25,897 nt of DNA from NZQO01 sp002693605 (GTDB taxonomy: Bacteria; Bacteroidota; Bacteroidia; Flavobacteriales; Flavobacteriaceae): NCBI GenBank assembly GCA_963972105.1, contig CAXAVH010000032.1:1-25897 (forward strand), given 5' to 3'. Below, one piece after another: positions 1-8,780 of the stretch; the stretch's first letter is position 1; every line of letters starts with the position of its first letter. The position numbers were made by a program, and so were the translations under genes. The notes under the pieces were generated by a model. It made no database searches. It saw only the letters and a program-made list of their open reading frames with translations, and was not told where the DNA came from.

Positions 1-24
1 AATATTGTGACCCACTAACATCAA

Positions 25-975
25 TTGCCGCTGCATCAACATTTAGAAAAGACCGTACAGGTTAAGGACCCGGTGCAGTTGTACGAACCCATTCACTATA
101 TCGTCGAACTAGGGGGGAAGCGCCTGCGACCCATACTTACCCTGGTGAGCTGCGATTTCTTCGGAGGAAACATGGAGAAGGCCATGAACGCGGCCCTAGC
201 TATCGAGCTGTTCCATAACTTTTCCCTCATTCATGACGATATCATGGATGGGGCGCCCCTGCGCCGCGGCAAGGAGACCGTTCACGAAAAATGGGACATC
301 AACACCGGAATTCTCTCGGGCGACGCTATGCTGATCCTGGCGTACCAGCTTTTTGAGGATTACGAGCCGCAACTTTTTCGCGAGCTTGCAAAACTCTTCA
401 GCAAAACGGCCATTGAGGTGTGCGAAGGCCAGCAATACGACGTTGAGTTTGAGACTCGCGATGATGTAGAACTGGAGGAGTACATTAAAATGATAGATTA
501 TAAAACCGCGGTGCTTATTGGCGCGGCCATGAAAATGGGCGCTATCGTAGCCGGGGCGAGCGAGCCCTGCAAGGAGAATATCTATCAGTTTGGAAGAAAT
601 CTCGGTATTGCCTTTCAGCTTCAGGACGATTATCTGGATGCGTTTGGGGATCCGAAATCGTTTGGGAAGCAGATTGGTGGCGATATCATTTCAAACAAGA
701 AGACCTTTCTCTACCTAACGGCCCTGCAAAACAGCAGTCGCCTGCAGGCCGATGAACTCGCCGGCCTTTTCAGCATAAGCCCGAAAGACCCAACCGATAA
801 GATCGCTTCGGTAAGGCATATTTTTGAGGCAAGTGGTGCGGCTCGTGCCATACAGAAGGAAATAGAATCTTATACCCAAAGGGCGAACGAAGTTTTGGAG
901 AAAGTGGCTATTTCCGAAGAGAAAAAAGCCTACTTTAGAGAGTTTGGCACTTGGCTTATGCGTCGCAGTGTGTAA
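25..975 (+). CDS. Short-chain polyprenyl (farnesyl/geranylgeranyl-type) diphosphate synthase
   Basis: Condenses isopentenyl diphosphate with allylic diphosphates in the cytosol to make short isoprenoid diphosphates. Both Asp-rich motifs are present: the first (DDIMD, residues 71-75, followed by RRG) and the second (DDYLD, residues 201-205), plus the substrate-binding GGKRLRP near residue 30. The residue five before the first motif is Phe, which in this family points to a C15-C20 product rather than a long chain. The product is 316 aa. The only usable start is TTG at 25, because an in-frame TAA lies at 16-18. From memory, homologues begin about 8-10 residues earlier, so the N-terminus is doubtful (see findings). 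No terminator is visible after the gene. The family is near certain; the product chain length is inferred. Confidence 0.9.
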   Translation: MPLHQHLEKTVQVKDPVQLYEPIHYIVELGGKRLRPILTLVSCDFFGGNMEKAMNAALAIELFHNFSLIHDDIMDGAPLRRGKETVHEKWDINTGILSGDAMLILAYQLFEDYEPQLFRELAKLFSKTAIEVCEGQQYDVEFETRDDVELEEYIKMIDYKTAVLIGAAMKMGAIVAGASEPCKENIYQFGRNLGIAFQLQDDYLDAFGDPKSFGKQIGGDIISNKKTFLYLTALQNSSRLQADELAGLFSISPKDPTDKIASVRHIFEASGAARAIQKEIESYTQRANEVLEKVAISEEKKAYFREFGTWLMRRSV

Positions 976-1132
976 GGCCGGGTTTATCGCTATGGCACAA
1001 TGGTTCACTGCGAATCGTGCGTATTTCCGCGGCCTTCAGGATCGCATTGCACATTGCCGTTCATTGGGAAATATTTAAGAGTTTTCCCCTATAAATATGC
1101 GGCGAACACCTACCTAATTATCCTATTTGTTG

Positions 1133-1140
1133 TAAATTTG
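1133..1140 (+). promoter_or_regulatory. Candidate -7 promoter element for sucA
   Basis: TAAATTTG is an exact match to the Bacteroidota -7 consensus TAnnTTTG. It lies 38 bases before the sucA ATG, giving a leader of roughly 34 bases. No TTG at the expected -33 distance is seen, so this rests on one element. The rest of the 203-base gap (976-1178) shows no gene or clear terminator. Confidence 0.45.
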
Positions 1141-1178
1141 TACCGTTTTATAAAAACAGAACCTTTGGTATCCCAATT

Positions 1179-3956
1179 ATGGATAAATATTCTTTTCTAA
1201 ATGCGATTCATCCCTCCCATATCGCAGCACTTTACGACAAATATTTACAGTTTCCGGATAGCGTAGAGCCATCTTGGCGCGCGTTTTTCCAAGGATTTGA
1301 TTTTGGTCTGGAGAGCGGCTCTTTGGAGGCATTGGGATTTTCGGAGGGAGATGTCGAGTTCGGCCAAAATGGAACCGAAATACCACAGGATTTCGTTAAG
1401 GAATTTCAAGTCATAAAATTGATAGATGGTTACCGTACCCGCGGGCACCTGTTTACCCGCACCAATCCGGTGCGTGAGCGCAGAAAGTACAGACCTACCC
1501 TGGATATTGAAAATTTCGGTCTCTCGGAAAAGGACCTCGACAGCAAGTTCAAGGCGGGCGAGATCTTGGGCATTGGCGAGTCTACACTTCGGGAAATTAT
1601 AGATCACCTAGAGCATATCTATTGCCAGAGTATTGGGATAGAGTACATGTACATCCGAAACCCGGAGGAGATTGCCTGGATTCAGCAAAAGCTGAACATA
1701 AACGATAACCAGCCCAATTTTTCTGAAGTACAAAAAAAGCACATTCTAAAGAAACTGAACGAGGCCGTGGCTTTCGAGAGTTTCTTGCATACAAAATATG
1801 TGGGCCAAAAGCGCTTTTCGCTAGAAGGTGGCGAGAGCCTAATTCCAGCCCTTGATGCTTTGATCGAGAATGCCGCCGAACGTGGCGTGCAGGAGTTCGT
1901 AATGGGAATGGCGCACCGGGGCCGGTTGAGCACCCTTACAAATATCTTCGGGAAGAGCGCCAAGGACATTTTCAGCGAGTTTGATGGAAAGGACTACGCA
2001 CAGGACATTTTTGATGGTGACGTGAAGTACCATTTGGGCTGGACGTGCAAACGTATGACCGATAGCGGTAAGGAAATTAACCTGAATATGGCCCCCAACC
2101 CTTCGCACCTAGAAACCGTAGGCGCCGTGGTTCAGGGTATTGCCCGCGCCAAGCAGGACGACCACCACAAGGAGGCGCCCAGTAACGTGTTGCCTATCGT
2201 AGTGCACGGCGATGCCGCAATTGCCGGACAAGGAATTGTTTACGAAATCGTGCAAATGGCCCAGTTGGAAGGCTACCGAACCGAAGGGACCATTCACATA
2301 GTTGTGAACAACCAAGTAGGATTTACCACCAATTATCTAGACGGTCGCTCATCTACCTACTGTACCGATGTAGGCAAGGTAACGCTCTCTCCGGTATTGC
2401 ACGTTAATGCCGATGACGCCGAGGCCGTGGTACACGCCATGCTTTTTGCCCTCGATTTCAGAATGAAATTTAAGCGCGATGTTTTCATAGACCTTCTTGG
2501 GTACAGAAAATATGGACATAACGAAGGAGACGAGCCACGCTTTACACAGCCAAAATTATATAAGGCCATATCAAAGCATCAGAATCCGCGGGATATCTAT
2601 GCCGAAAAGCTTTTCAGCCAAGGTATTATCGAAAAGGGACATACCGAGAAGCTCGAGCAGGATTACAAGAATAAATTAGAGGAAAACCTAGAAGACGCCC
2701 GCAAGGAGGAAAAGACCGAGATCACCGCGATCATGCAGGAGGAATGGCAAGGATTTTCCTATGCCGAGGAAGATAAGATGATGGAGGATGTCGATACTAC
2801 CGTTGCTATCGATCGGCTTACCGAGGTTGCTGAGGTCATTACGAAACTTCCCGAAGACAAGAAATTCCTCCGGAAAATTTCGAAATTGATAGAGGCCCGC
2901 CGTACAATGTACTTCGAAGACAATAAATTAGATTGGGCCATGGGCGAGCTTCTCGCTTACGGCACGCTCCTGCGGGAGGGTCATGACGTGCGTATTTCGG
3001 GGCAGGATGTGGAGCGGGGAACCTTTTCGCACCGCCACGCCGTCATAAAGGTCGAGGAGAGCGAGGAAGAGATTATACCGCACAATAGACTGGCCGATGA
3101 GCAGGGCCATTTTTATATTTACAACTCCCTGTTGTCGGAATATGGGGTGGTAGGTTTCGACTATGGCTATGCCATGGCGAGCCCCTCAACGTTATGTATA
3201 TGGGAGGCCCAGTTTGGCGATTTCAGTAATGGCGCCCAGATAATGATAGACCAGTACATATCTGCTGCCGAAGACAAATGGAAATTACAAAATGGCTTGG
3301 TAATGTTGTTGCCGCACGGGTATGAAGGCCAGGGTGCCGAGCACTCTTCGGCACGAATGGAGCGCTACCTGCAGCTTTGCGCCAAGGACAATATGTTCGT
3401 GGCAGACTGCACGACGCCTGCAAACTTCTACCACTTGCTACGCCGCCAAATGAAGGTGAACTATCGCAAGCCGCTAATTGTGTTTACCCCCAAGAGTCTA
3501 TTACGCCACCCTAAGGTAGTTTCTACCAAGGAAGAAATGGCCAACGGTAGCTTTCAAATGGTAATCGACGATGCCGCCGCTGAGGTGAAGAATATCAAAT
3601 CGCTTGTCTTCGTAACCGGGAAATTCTATTATGATTTGTTGGAAATGCGAACGGAAAAAGAACGAAACGACGTGGCCCTAGTGCGCGTTGAGCAGTTGTT
3701 CCCACTGCCTACCGAGGCGATGAAAGCGATTATGAAAAAATATAAGCACGCAGACGATGTAGTCTGGGCGCAAGAAGAGCCGCGTAACATGGGCGCATGG
3801 TCGCATATGTTAATGCATTTTGAAGAAGCGAGAAACTTCAGGGTTTGCAGCAGAAAAATGTATGCCGCTCCCGCAGCGGGAAGTTCAGTACGATCTAAGA
3901 AACGCCACCAGCGTGTAATGGAAGACGTATTTAATATTTCAGAAAATAACGATTAG
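1179..3956 (+). CDS. sucA: 2-oxoglutarate dehydrogenase E1 component
   Basis: Thiamine-diphosphate enzyme that decarboxylates 2-oxoglutarate and reductively succinylates the lipoyl group of E2 in the TCA cycle. The 925-aa length is usual for the family. The N-terminal helix typical of E1o is present (YSFLNAIHPSHIAALYDKYL, from residue 4), with SVEPSWRAFF shortly after. The TDP/Mg site is seen as HGDAA (GDAA at 344-347) and NNQVGF (from residue 377), and FGQGF-like C-terminal transketolase features follow (PHGYEGQGAEHSSAR). The C-terminal E1o domain includes the EEPRNMGAW segment. A good TAnnTTTG element lies 38 bases upstream. sucB follows after 28 bases, so the two are surely one operon. E3 (lpd) is not in this window. 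Confidence 0.97.
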   Translation: MDKYSFLNAIHPSHIAALYDKYLQFPDSVEPSWRAFFQGFDFGLESGSLEALGFSEGDVEFGQNGTEIPQDFVKEFQVIKLIDGYRTRGHLFTRTNPVRERRKYRPTLDIENFGLSEKDLDSKFKAGEILGIGESTLREIIDHLEHIYCQSIGIEYMYIRNPEEIAWIQQKLNINDNQPNFSEVQKKHILKKLNEAVAFESFLHTKYVGQKRFSLEGGESLIPALDALIENAAERGVQEFVMGMAHRGRLSTLTNIFGKSAKDIFSEFDGKDYAQDIFDGDVKYHLGWTCKRMTDSGKEINLNMAPNPSHLETVGAVVQGIARAKQDDHHKEAPSNVLPIVVHGDAAIAGQGIVYEIVQMAQLEGYRTEGTIHIVVNNQVGFTTNYLDGRSSTYCTDVGKVTLSPVLHVNADDAEAVVHAMLFALDFRMKFKRDVFIDLLGYRKYGHNEGDEPRFTQPKLYKAISKHQNPRDIYAEKLFSQGIIEKGHTEKLEQDYKNKLEENLEDARKEEKTEITAIMQEEWQGFSYAEEDKMMEDVDTTVAIDRLTEVAEVITKLPEDKKFLRKISKLIEARRTMYFEDNKLDWAMGELLAYGTLLREGHDVRISGQDVERGTFSHRHAVIKVEESEEEIIPHNRLADEQGHFYIYNSLLSEYGVVGFDYGYAMASPSTLCIWEAQFGDFSNGAQIMIDQYISAAEDKWKLQNGLVMLLPHGYEGQGAEHSSARMERYLQLCAKDNMFVADCTTPANFYHLLRRQMKVNYRKPLIVFTPKSLLRHPKVVSTKEEMANGSFQMVIDDAAAEVKNIKSLVFVTGKFYYDLLEMRTEKERNDVALVRVEQLFPLPTEAMKAIMKKYKHADDVVWAQEEPRNMGAWSHMLMHFEEARNFRVCSRKMYAAPAAGSSVRSKKRHQRVMEDVFNISENND

Positions 3957-3984
3957 AACTCCTTTTTAGGAAAATACAGATACT

Positions 3985-5283
3985 ATGGCATTAGAAATGA
4001 AAGTCCCCTCACCGGGAGAGTCCATAACCGAAGTAGAGATAGCCCAGTGGTTGGTTGAAGATGGCGATTGGGTAGAGAAGGACCAGGCGATCGCCGAGGT
4101 TGACAGTGATAAGGCAACCCTAGAGCTGCCCGCAGAGGAAAGTGGTATTATTACCCTTAAAGCCGAAGAAGGCGATGTAATAGGAGTGGGCGAAGTAGTT
4201 TGCCTAATCGATACAGATGCCGAAAAACCAGGCGGTACCGAGACCAAGGCAACCAAAACTTACGACGACGCCGGCGATGAAACGGGCAAAGCGAACGCAG
4301 GTCCGGACCTAGATAAGCAAGATGCCAACCGCAAGGACACCAACAAAAAGGCTGAGGCAAAATCTCAAACTGCCAAGCAGGACGGTTCTAGCGAGGCTAA
4401 GACCTATGCTACGGGAACTCCCTCTCCAGCTGCCAAGAAAATTTTGGAGGAAAAGGGAATCGATGCGAAGAACGTACGTGGCAGTGGCCGCGACGGAAGA
4501 ATAACCAAGGAAGACGCACAGCAGTCGCAACCCGCTATGGGATCGCCGGGGAAGGGGTCGCGAGGCTCAGAGCGCAAAAAACTTTCCATGCTGCGCCGCA
4601 AGGTCGCAGAACGTCTGGTTTCGGCTAAAAACGAAACAGCGATGCTCACAACCTTTAACGAGGTGGATATGAGCGCGATCTTCGAAATAAGAAACGCGCA
4701 CAAGGAAGCTTTCAAGGAAAAGCACGGGGTAGGTCTTGGCTTTATGTCATTCTTTACCCTAGCGGTCGTAAGGGCGCTAGAGCTTTACCCCGATGTAAAC
4801 TCCATGATCGATGGCGATTATAAAATTACCTACGACTATAAAGATATTTCCATTGCGGTTTCTGGCCCGAAAGGGTTAATGGTTCCCGTAATTAGGAATG
4901 CAGAAAACCTATCCTTTAGAGGGGTGGAAGATGAGGTGAAGCGTTTGGCCATTCGCGCACGCGAGGGCGACATCACCGTTGACGAAATGACCGGCGGTAC
5001 GTTTACCATTACAAATGGTGGGGTTTTCGGGAGCATGCTTTCAACTCCCATTATCAATCCTCCTCAATCGGGTATTTTGGGAATGCACAACATCGTGGAA
5101 CGCCCAATTGCAAAGAATGGTGCCATTGCCATAGCACCCATTATGTACGTAGCCTTGTCCTACGACCACCGTATAATCGACGGTCGCGAATCGGTAGGAT
5201 TCTTGGTTGCGGTCAAGGAGGCACTAGAGAGTCCGGAAGAACTGCTGATGGACAACGATATTAAAAGGGCACTGGAACTTTAA
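3985..5283 (+). CDS. sucB: Dihydrolipoyllysine-residue succinyltransferase (E2 of 2-oxoglutarate dehydrogenase)
   Basis: Core of the 2-oxoglutarate dehydrogenase complex; transfers succinyl from lipoyl to CoA. Domains in order: one lipoyl domain (residues 1-77) with the modified lysine at K43 in DSDKATLE; a charged, Lys/Asp-rich hydrophilic linker (about 85-140); the peripheral subunit-binding domain (about 145-180, ending GRDGRITKEDA); and the acyltransferase domain (about 197-432). The catalytic motif is HRIIDG, with H395 and D399. Its place directly after sucA, together with the succinyltransferase-like catalytic domain, argues against a pyruvate or branched-chain E2. Length 432 aa. A strong hairpin terminator follows 24 bases after the stop. 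Confidence 0.97.
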   Translation: MALEMKVPSPGESITEVEIAQWLVEDGDWVEKDQAIAEVDSDKATLELPAEESGIITLKAEEGDVIGVGEVVCLIDTDAEKPGGTETKATKTYDDAGDETGKANAGPDLDKQDANRKDTNKKAEAKSQTAKQDGSSEAKTYATGTPSPAAKKILEEKGIDAKNVRGSGRDGRITKEDAQQSQPAMGSPGKGSRGSERKKLSMLRRKVAERLVSAKNETAMLTTFNEVDMSAIFEIRNAHKEAFKEKHGVGLGFMSFFTLAVVRALELYPDVNSMIDGDYKITYDYKDISIAVSGPKGLMVPVIRNAENLSFRGVEDEVKRLAIRAREGDITVDEMTGGTFTITNGGVFGSMLSTPIINPPQSGILGMHNIVERPIAKNGAIAIAPIMYVALSYDHRIIDGRESVGFLVAVKEALESPEELLMDNDIKRALEL

Positions 5284-5307
5284 GCTCCAATCTGTAAGTG
5301 TTAATTA

Positions 5308-5337
5308 AAAAACCCGGTTCATTTGAACCGGGTTTTT
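5308..5337 (+). terminator. Intrinsic terminator after sucAB
   Basis: A 10-bp perfect stem (AACCCGGTTC / GAACCGGGTT) has an ATTT loop and is flanked by A-rich and T-rich runs that extend the pairing. It sits just after the sucB stop. The symmetry means it could also stop transcription of the minus-strand genes arriving from the right. Confidence 0.9.
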
Positions 5338-5368
5338 ATCATTGGATTAGTTAGTTGAAATTTAATCC

Positions 5369-5503
5369 TTAAAACGAAACAAAATAATTAACAATATTTA
5401 AAACGACAATTGCAACCACGAAAAACGCCATAATTACGAAAAACCATTTCTTCAATTTTTCGTTCTTATTATTTTCTTCATTGAACAGCATACTGTCTTT
5501 CAT
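5369..5503 (-). CDS. Putative small single-helix membrane protein (44 aa)
   Basis: This short ORF has an ATG at 5503 and a TAA ending at 5369. The product begins MKDSMLFNEENNKNEKLKKW and continues as one hydrophobic helix (about residues 20-42, with the core FFVIMAFFVVAIVVL). The N-terminal half is highly charged and ends in KLKK. This layout, charged cytosolic head plus one membrane span, is typical of real small membrane proteins and unlikely in random AT-rich DNA. It lies 74 bases downstream of the response regulator stop on the same strand, and runs toward the bidirectional sucB terminator. No strong Shine-Dalgarno or perfect promoter is seen. I do not recognise a family. It may be co-transcribed with the two-component genes or have its own weak promoter. 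Confidence 0.5.
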   Translation of the reverse strand: MKDSMLFNEENNKNEKLKKWFFVIMAFFVVAIVVLNIVNYFVSF

Positions 5504-5577
5504 ATTGTAAAGATTGTAAAAACTTACTTACTTTAAAATACGTAGAAACACGTAAATTGTAGAAAATGTAGGTCGAT

Positions 5578-6213
5578 TTATTGCAAAAGCCGGTCGTGGT
5601 GCTCCTTTGCCCAGATAAGCAAACTGTTGGTCTTTGGCTCTAGGTTGAGCTTGTTAATGATGTTGCTGCGGTGCTTTTCTACCGTTCGGTAGGAAATAAA
5701 TAAGAGTGAGGCGATTTCCTTGTTCGTCTTATCGTTGGCAATGAGCTTCAAAATTTTCTTTTCCGAAGGGGTCAATCCATCTAACGAGCCATCATCGATC
5801 GAGTCTTTGGCGAGCAATTCCTTTATCTTCGGACTGAAATAAGGCTTGCCCACGCTCACCGTATTAATGCAGTTTTCAATTTCCTCTAGGGCGAACTCCT
5901 TTAGCACGTAACCAAAGATATTGAGTTCCTGAGCTTTTTCATAAAGCTCCTTTTCCTTGTGTAGCGTAATGAGCACAATCTTGGTGGAAAGGCCGTTGGT
6001 TCGGCATTTCTTCGCGATCTCCAGGCCAGAGAGGTAGGGCATTTGTATGTCCAAGATGGCAATGTCGGGGTTCTTCTTGGCAATAAGGTTATACGCTTCC
6101 CGACCGTTGCTCCCGCTGCCTATAATGTTGTACTCCTTTTCTAGCAAAAAGTCGTTTAAACCTTTCAGTAAAAGCGGATGATCGTCTGCTGTTATAATCG
6201 ACTGGTTTATCAT
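5578..6213 (-). CDS. NarL/LuxR-type response regulator
   Basis: DNA-binding response regulator, 211 aa. The receiver domain covers residues 1-120, with acidic residues D10/D11, phospho-acceptor D55 in AILDIQMP, T83 and K105. A LuxR-type helix-turn-helix covers about 147-205, with the typical TPSEKKILKLIA start and a recognition-helix region carrying TNKEIASLL and RTVEKHRSNI. ATG at 6213 lies 3 bases after the sensor kinase stop, so the pair is co-transcribed and translationally coupled. It should be phosphorylated by the neighbouring kinase. The target genes cannot be read from the sequence. Confidence 0.95.
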   Translation of the reverse strand: MINQSIITADDHPLLLKGLNDFLLEKEYNIIGSGSNGREAYNLIAKKNPDIAILDIQMPYLSGLEIAKKCRTNGLSTKIVLITLHKEKELYEKAQELNIFGYVLKEFALEEIENCINTVSVGKPYFSPKIKELLAKDSIDDGSLDGLTPSEKKILKLIANDKTNKEIASLLFISYRTVEKHRSNIINKLNLEPKTNSLLIWAKEHHDRLLQ

Positions 6214-6216
6214 AGA

Positions 6217-8235
6217 TTAGCTTATGGGAAATTGAAAAACGAGCGTCGTGCCGTTATTTATTTTCGACTGAACCTTCATTTGGCCGTTCAGGAATTTAGT
6301 GCGCTCCAGGATCGTTTTAAGGCCCAACGATTTGGCATCTTGGTATTTTTCGGAAAAATCGAACCCCACGCCATTGTCCTGTATCGAAATCAAGATGGTA
6401 TTGGTAAGCCGCTTAACCGATACCTTGCTAGCTTCGGCATGAGCGTGCTTTATTACATTGTTAAGGCTTTCCTGTACAATGCGGTAGATGTTCACTTCCT
6501 TCTCTGGCGAGAAGAGGTTGTCAATATTTTCAATATCCGATGAGATGAAAAGCGTCGTGTTTTCGTCAATTTGCGTGAGGGTATGCTCGATGGCCTTGGT
6601 AATGCCCATTTCCTGAAGCTGGAATGGGTGCAGGTCGCGCGAGATGGTTCGCACCTCGTCGATGGTGTGGTCTACCATTTTCTTCGTTTCCTCGTCGCCA
6701 GTAGTCATGAGCTTATTTTTAATGAGCAGTAAATGCTGCCCCAAGCCGTCGTGCAGGTCCTTGGAAATGCGCTTGCGTTCCTCCTCTTGCGATACCAGCA
6801 GTTTCTGGCTAAACTTTTCTTGAAGCACCTTATTGGTTCGTAGGTGGCGTTGGTTGCGGTACAAGATTATAAGGCCGAAGGCCAGCATCACGGCGAGACC
6901 GCCAAAAAACACCATTTTCTTGAAATTTTCATTGTCCTTTTCCAACAATTGGATGTTGGTATTCTTTTCGAAAAGTTCCTTTTCCTTCTTTTGGGTTTCG
7001 TACAAGGTTTGGTAGTAGGCGAGCGAGTTGGCGTTGCTACGTGTGTAGATGGAATCCTTAATGCGCAGGTAGTCATTATTGTGGTCTAAACTTGCTCGGT
7101 AGTTTCCGGTGTTGTAATAAATCTCGGAAAGTAGGAGGTGCGAGTTCAGGATGTCGTCTTCGTAACCGATAAGTTGGGAGCTTTCCAATTTCTGCTTTGC
7201 GAACCGGAGGGCTTTTTCCTCTTCCCCCAAAGCGTGGTGGTATTTCGCCTTCGCCCCTGCATATACAGAGATGGCCAATTTGTTTTCGGTGAGATTCGGA
7301 ATCCACATGTCGATTAGCTGAATGTGCTCTTTCGCCTTGGCCATTTGGTTTTCTTCCGTATAGAAATTGGCTATTTGGGAATGTATGTTTATTCCCATAG
7401 CGTAATTTTCCATCGCTGTCCCGGCTGCCTCGAGGGCCAGTTTTGCCTTCATCAGGTAATCGAACTCCAGTTCCTTATTGCCAGTATTGCTGTAGTCGAG
7501 GGCCTGGTTATAATACGCAGTAGGCAGGTATTGTTTAAGATCTAGCTCAATAAGTTTTTGGGTAAGGTTGTCGCGCTCATCCTTGGCCTTATCGTAAAAC
7601 CCGTTTTGGCTAAACATGGCCGTTATGCCCTGCTTGGCGTACAGCATATATTCATAGTCTTTGAGCGCTTCAAAATATTGGTAGGCCTTCTCCAGATTTT
7701 CGCCCGCCGATACGAATTTCCCCATCTTGCTGTAGGCCTGACCGCTAAAAAGATAGGCATCGGCTGTATAGAGACTGTCCTTTTCAGAAAAACTGGTAAT
7801 TGCGAGGTTGTAATCGTCAACCGCCGATTTCAAATCGAGGTTAGCCTGTGCGCGTCCCCGTTTTATGTAGAGATTCCCCAGCAGGTAGGTGTCGTCTAAT
7901 TTGTATTTGTGTGCGAGCACTCCATCGATAATCCGTACCAGTTTAATGGGGTCGGTTTGCCGGAGTGAATTGGAAAACCGTCGGCCAATTGTTTTGCGGG
8001 CGGCAAGGGCAATGCTGTCCATTTCCTTCGCGAGGTCAATATATTGAATGGTGTAGTCAATAAAGGCATCATCATCGAGTTCCTTCCCCTTGGATAGGAC
8101 AGAGTCTAGGGCGGTCAATTTTACGACCTTGGTGGTGCCGGTTTCCGCCTGTAATTTATAATAAGAAATATCCTGTGCCTTCGTAGGGAAATGACAGCAT
8201 ACCGCAGCGGATAAGAAAATAATCAACTTTTTCAA
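6217..8235 (-). CDS. TPR-containing sensor histidine kinase (HisKA_3 type)
   Basis: Membrane sensor kinase, 672 aa, partner of the response regulator just downstream. It has an N-terminal signal peptide (about residues 1-20, ending TKAQ) and a long helical TPR-like periplasmic region (about 60-400, with repeats such as DAYLFSGQAYSKMGK). A coiled coil follows (about 405-440), then one transmembrane helix (441-461). The HisKA_3 dimerisation domain has the phospho-acceptor H495 in SKDLHDGLGQ, and the HATPase domain has its N box at NNVIKHAHAEA and G box at DNGVGFDF. The start is TTG at 8235; an in-frame TAA two codons upstream excludes any earlier start. The signal is probably sensed through the TPRs; the ligand is unknown. 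Confidence 0.94.
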   Translation of the reverse strand: MKKLIIFLSAAVCCHFPTKAQDISYYKLQAETGTTKVVKLTALDSVLSKGKELDDDAFIDYTIQYIDLAKEMDSIALAARKTIGRRFSNSLRQTDPIKLVRIIDGVLAHKYKLDDTYLLGNLYIKRGRAQANLDLKSAVDDYNLAITSFSEKDSLYTADAYLFSGQAYSKMGKFVSAGENLEKAYQYFEALKDYEYMLYAKQGITAMFSQNGFYDKAKDERDNLTQKLIELDLKQYLPTAYYNQALDYSNTGNKELEFDYLMKAKLALEAAGTAMENYAMGINIHSQIANFYTEENQMAKAKEHIQLIDMWIPNLTENKLAISVYAGAKAKYHHALGEEEKALRFAKQKLESSQLIGYEDDILNSHLLLSEIYYNTGNYRASLDHNNDYLRIKDSIYTRSNANSLAYYQTLYETQKKEKELFEKNTNIQLLEKDNENFKKMVFFGGLAVMLAFGLIILYRNQRHLRTNKVLQEKFSQKLLVSQEEERKRISKDLHDGLGQHLLLIKNKLMTTGDEETKKMVDHTIDEVRTISRDLHPFQLQEMGITKAIEHTLTQIDENTTLFISSDIENIDNLFSPEKEVNIYRIVQESLNNVIKHAHAEASKVSVKRLTNTILISIQDNGVGFDFSEKYQDAKSLGLKTILERTKFLNGQMKVQSKINNGTTLVFQFPIS

Positions 8236-8298
8236 AATAAGTTAGGCTCTAGGGGAGGTAAAGTTTAAAATTACTAAAAAAAATGTACCAAAACCATA

Positions 8299-8733
8299 TT
8301 ATTTGATATATAGCGCGTTTCGGCCATAATCGATTACCGCCCGAAACTTCTTTAGGAAATCCGCACCGATTATACCGTCCACTGCCTCTTCTTCTCCCTG
8401 GGAAAGTGCTTCGTTCACGTGCGAGAGATCGAACAGAACCAAGTCCATATTGGAGGTTTTCCAGGAATTTATTCGAAGTGAGTTTTTTAGCGATAGGCGT
8501 GTGGCCATATTGACCGCCCCGGCCCCCGCGGCACGAATATCGCTTTCCTCACTGCTAAGCTGAAACTTCTTGCTGCAATGGAACCCCACACAGCTGGTGG
8601 AAGCCCCGGTGTCAAGTATAAAATTGCCCTGCACCTCGTTGATCTTTACAGAGACCTTATAATGTCCCGTGTTTAGGGTTTTAAGGGTAATTCGGGTAAA
8701 ATCTTTATCTTCTAGGAAATTTCTAAGGTGCAT
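8299..8733 (-). CDS. Retropepsin-like aspartic protease (clan AA)
   Basis: 144-aa protein with one catalytic motif, FILDTGAST (D41), and the downstream IIGADFL motif (around residue 120) that completes the pepsin-like half-fold. As in retroviral proteases, the active enzyme should be a homodimer. No signal peptide or membrane helix is visible, so it is probably cytosolic, unlike many bacterial relatives that are exported. It lies 63 bases upstream of the sensor kinase on the same strand, and divergently from tatD. A -7-like element (TATCTTTA on the minus strand, 8746-8753) predicts a very short leader. The substrate is unknown. The family call is firm; actual protease activity is inferred. 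Confidence 0.82.
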   Translation of the reverse strand: MHLRNFLEDKDFTRITLKTLNTGHYKVSVKINEVQGNFILDTGASTSCVGFHCSKKFQLSSEESDIRAAGAGAVNMATRLSLKNSLRINSWKTSNMDLVLFDLSHVNEALSQGEEEAVDGIIGADFLKKFRAVIDYGRNALYIK

Positions 8734-8745
8734 GCCGTTTTTGTG

Positions 8746-8775
8746 TAAAGATAGCTAACAAAATGGTTAGCTTTG
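8746..8775. promoter_or_regulatory. Divergent promoter region with a perfect inverted repeat
   Basis: Minus-strand -7-like TATCTTTA (8746-8753) faces the aspartic protease gene. Plus-strand TAGCTTTG (8768-8775), a perfect TAnnTTTG match, faces tatD; a TTG at 8741-8743 lies 24 bases upstream of it. Between and overlapping them is a perfect 7-bp inverted repeat, AGCTAAC (8753-8759) / GTTAGCT (8766-8772), with a 6-base spacer. This could be an operator for both genes; that is inference. Confidence 0.5.
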
Positions 8776-8780
8776 CGCCA

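Noticed and set aside
1000..1200. 66-codon plus-strand ORF in the gap before sucA
   Set aside because: It runs into the sucA start, contains the predicted sucA promoter, has no family-like features, and its composition matches noncoding DNA.
4256..4420. Repetitive Lys/Asp/Ala-rich stretch in sucB as a possible insertion
   Set aside because: It is the normal flexible linker between the lipoyl and subunit-binding domains of an E2 protein.
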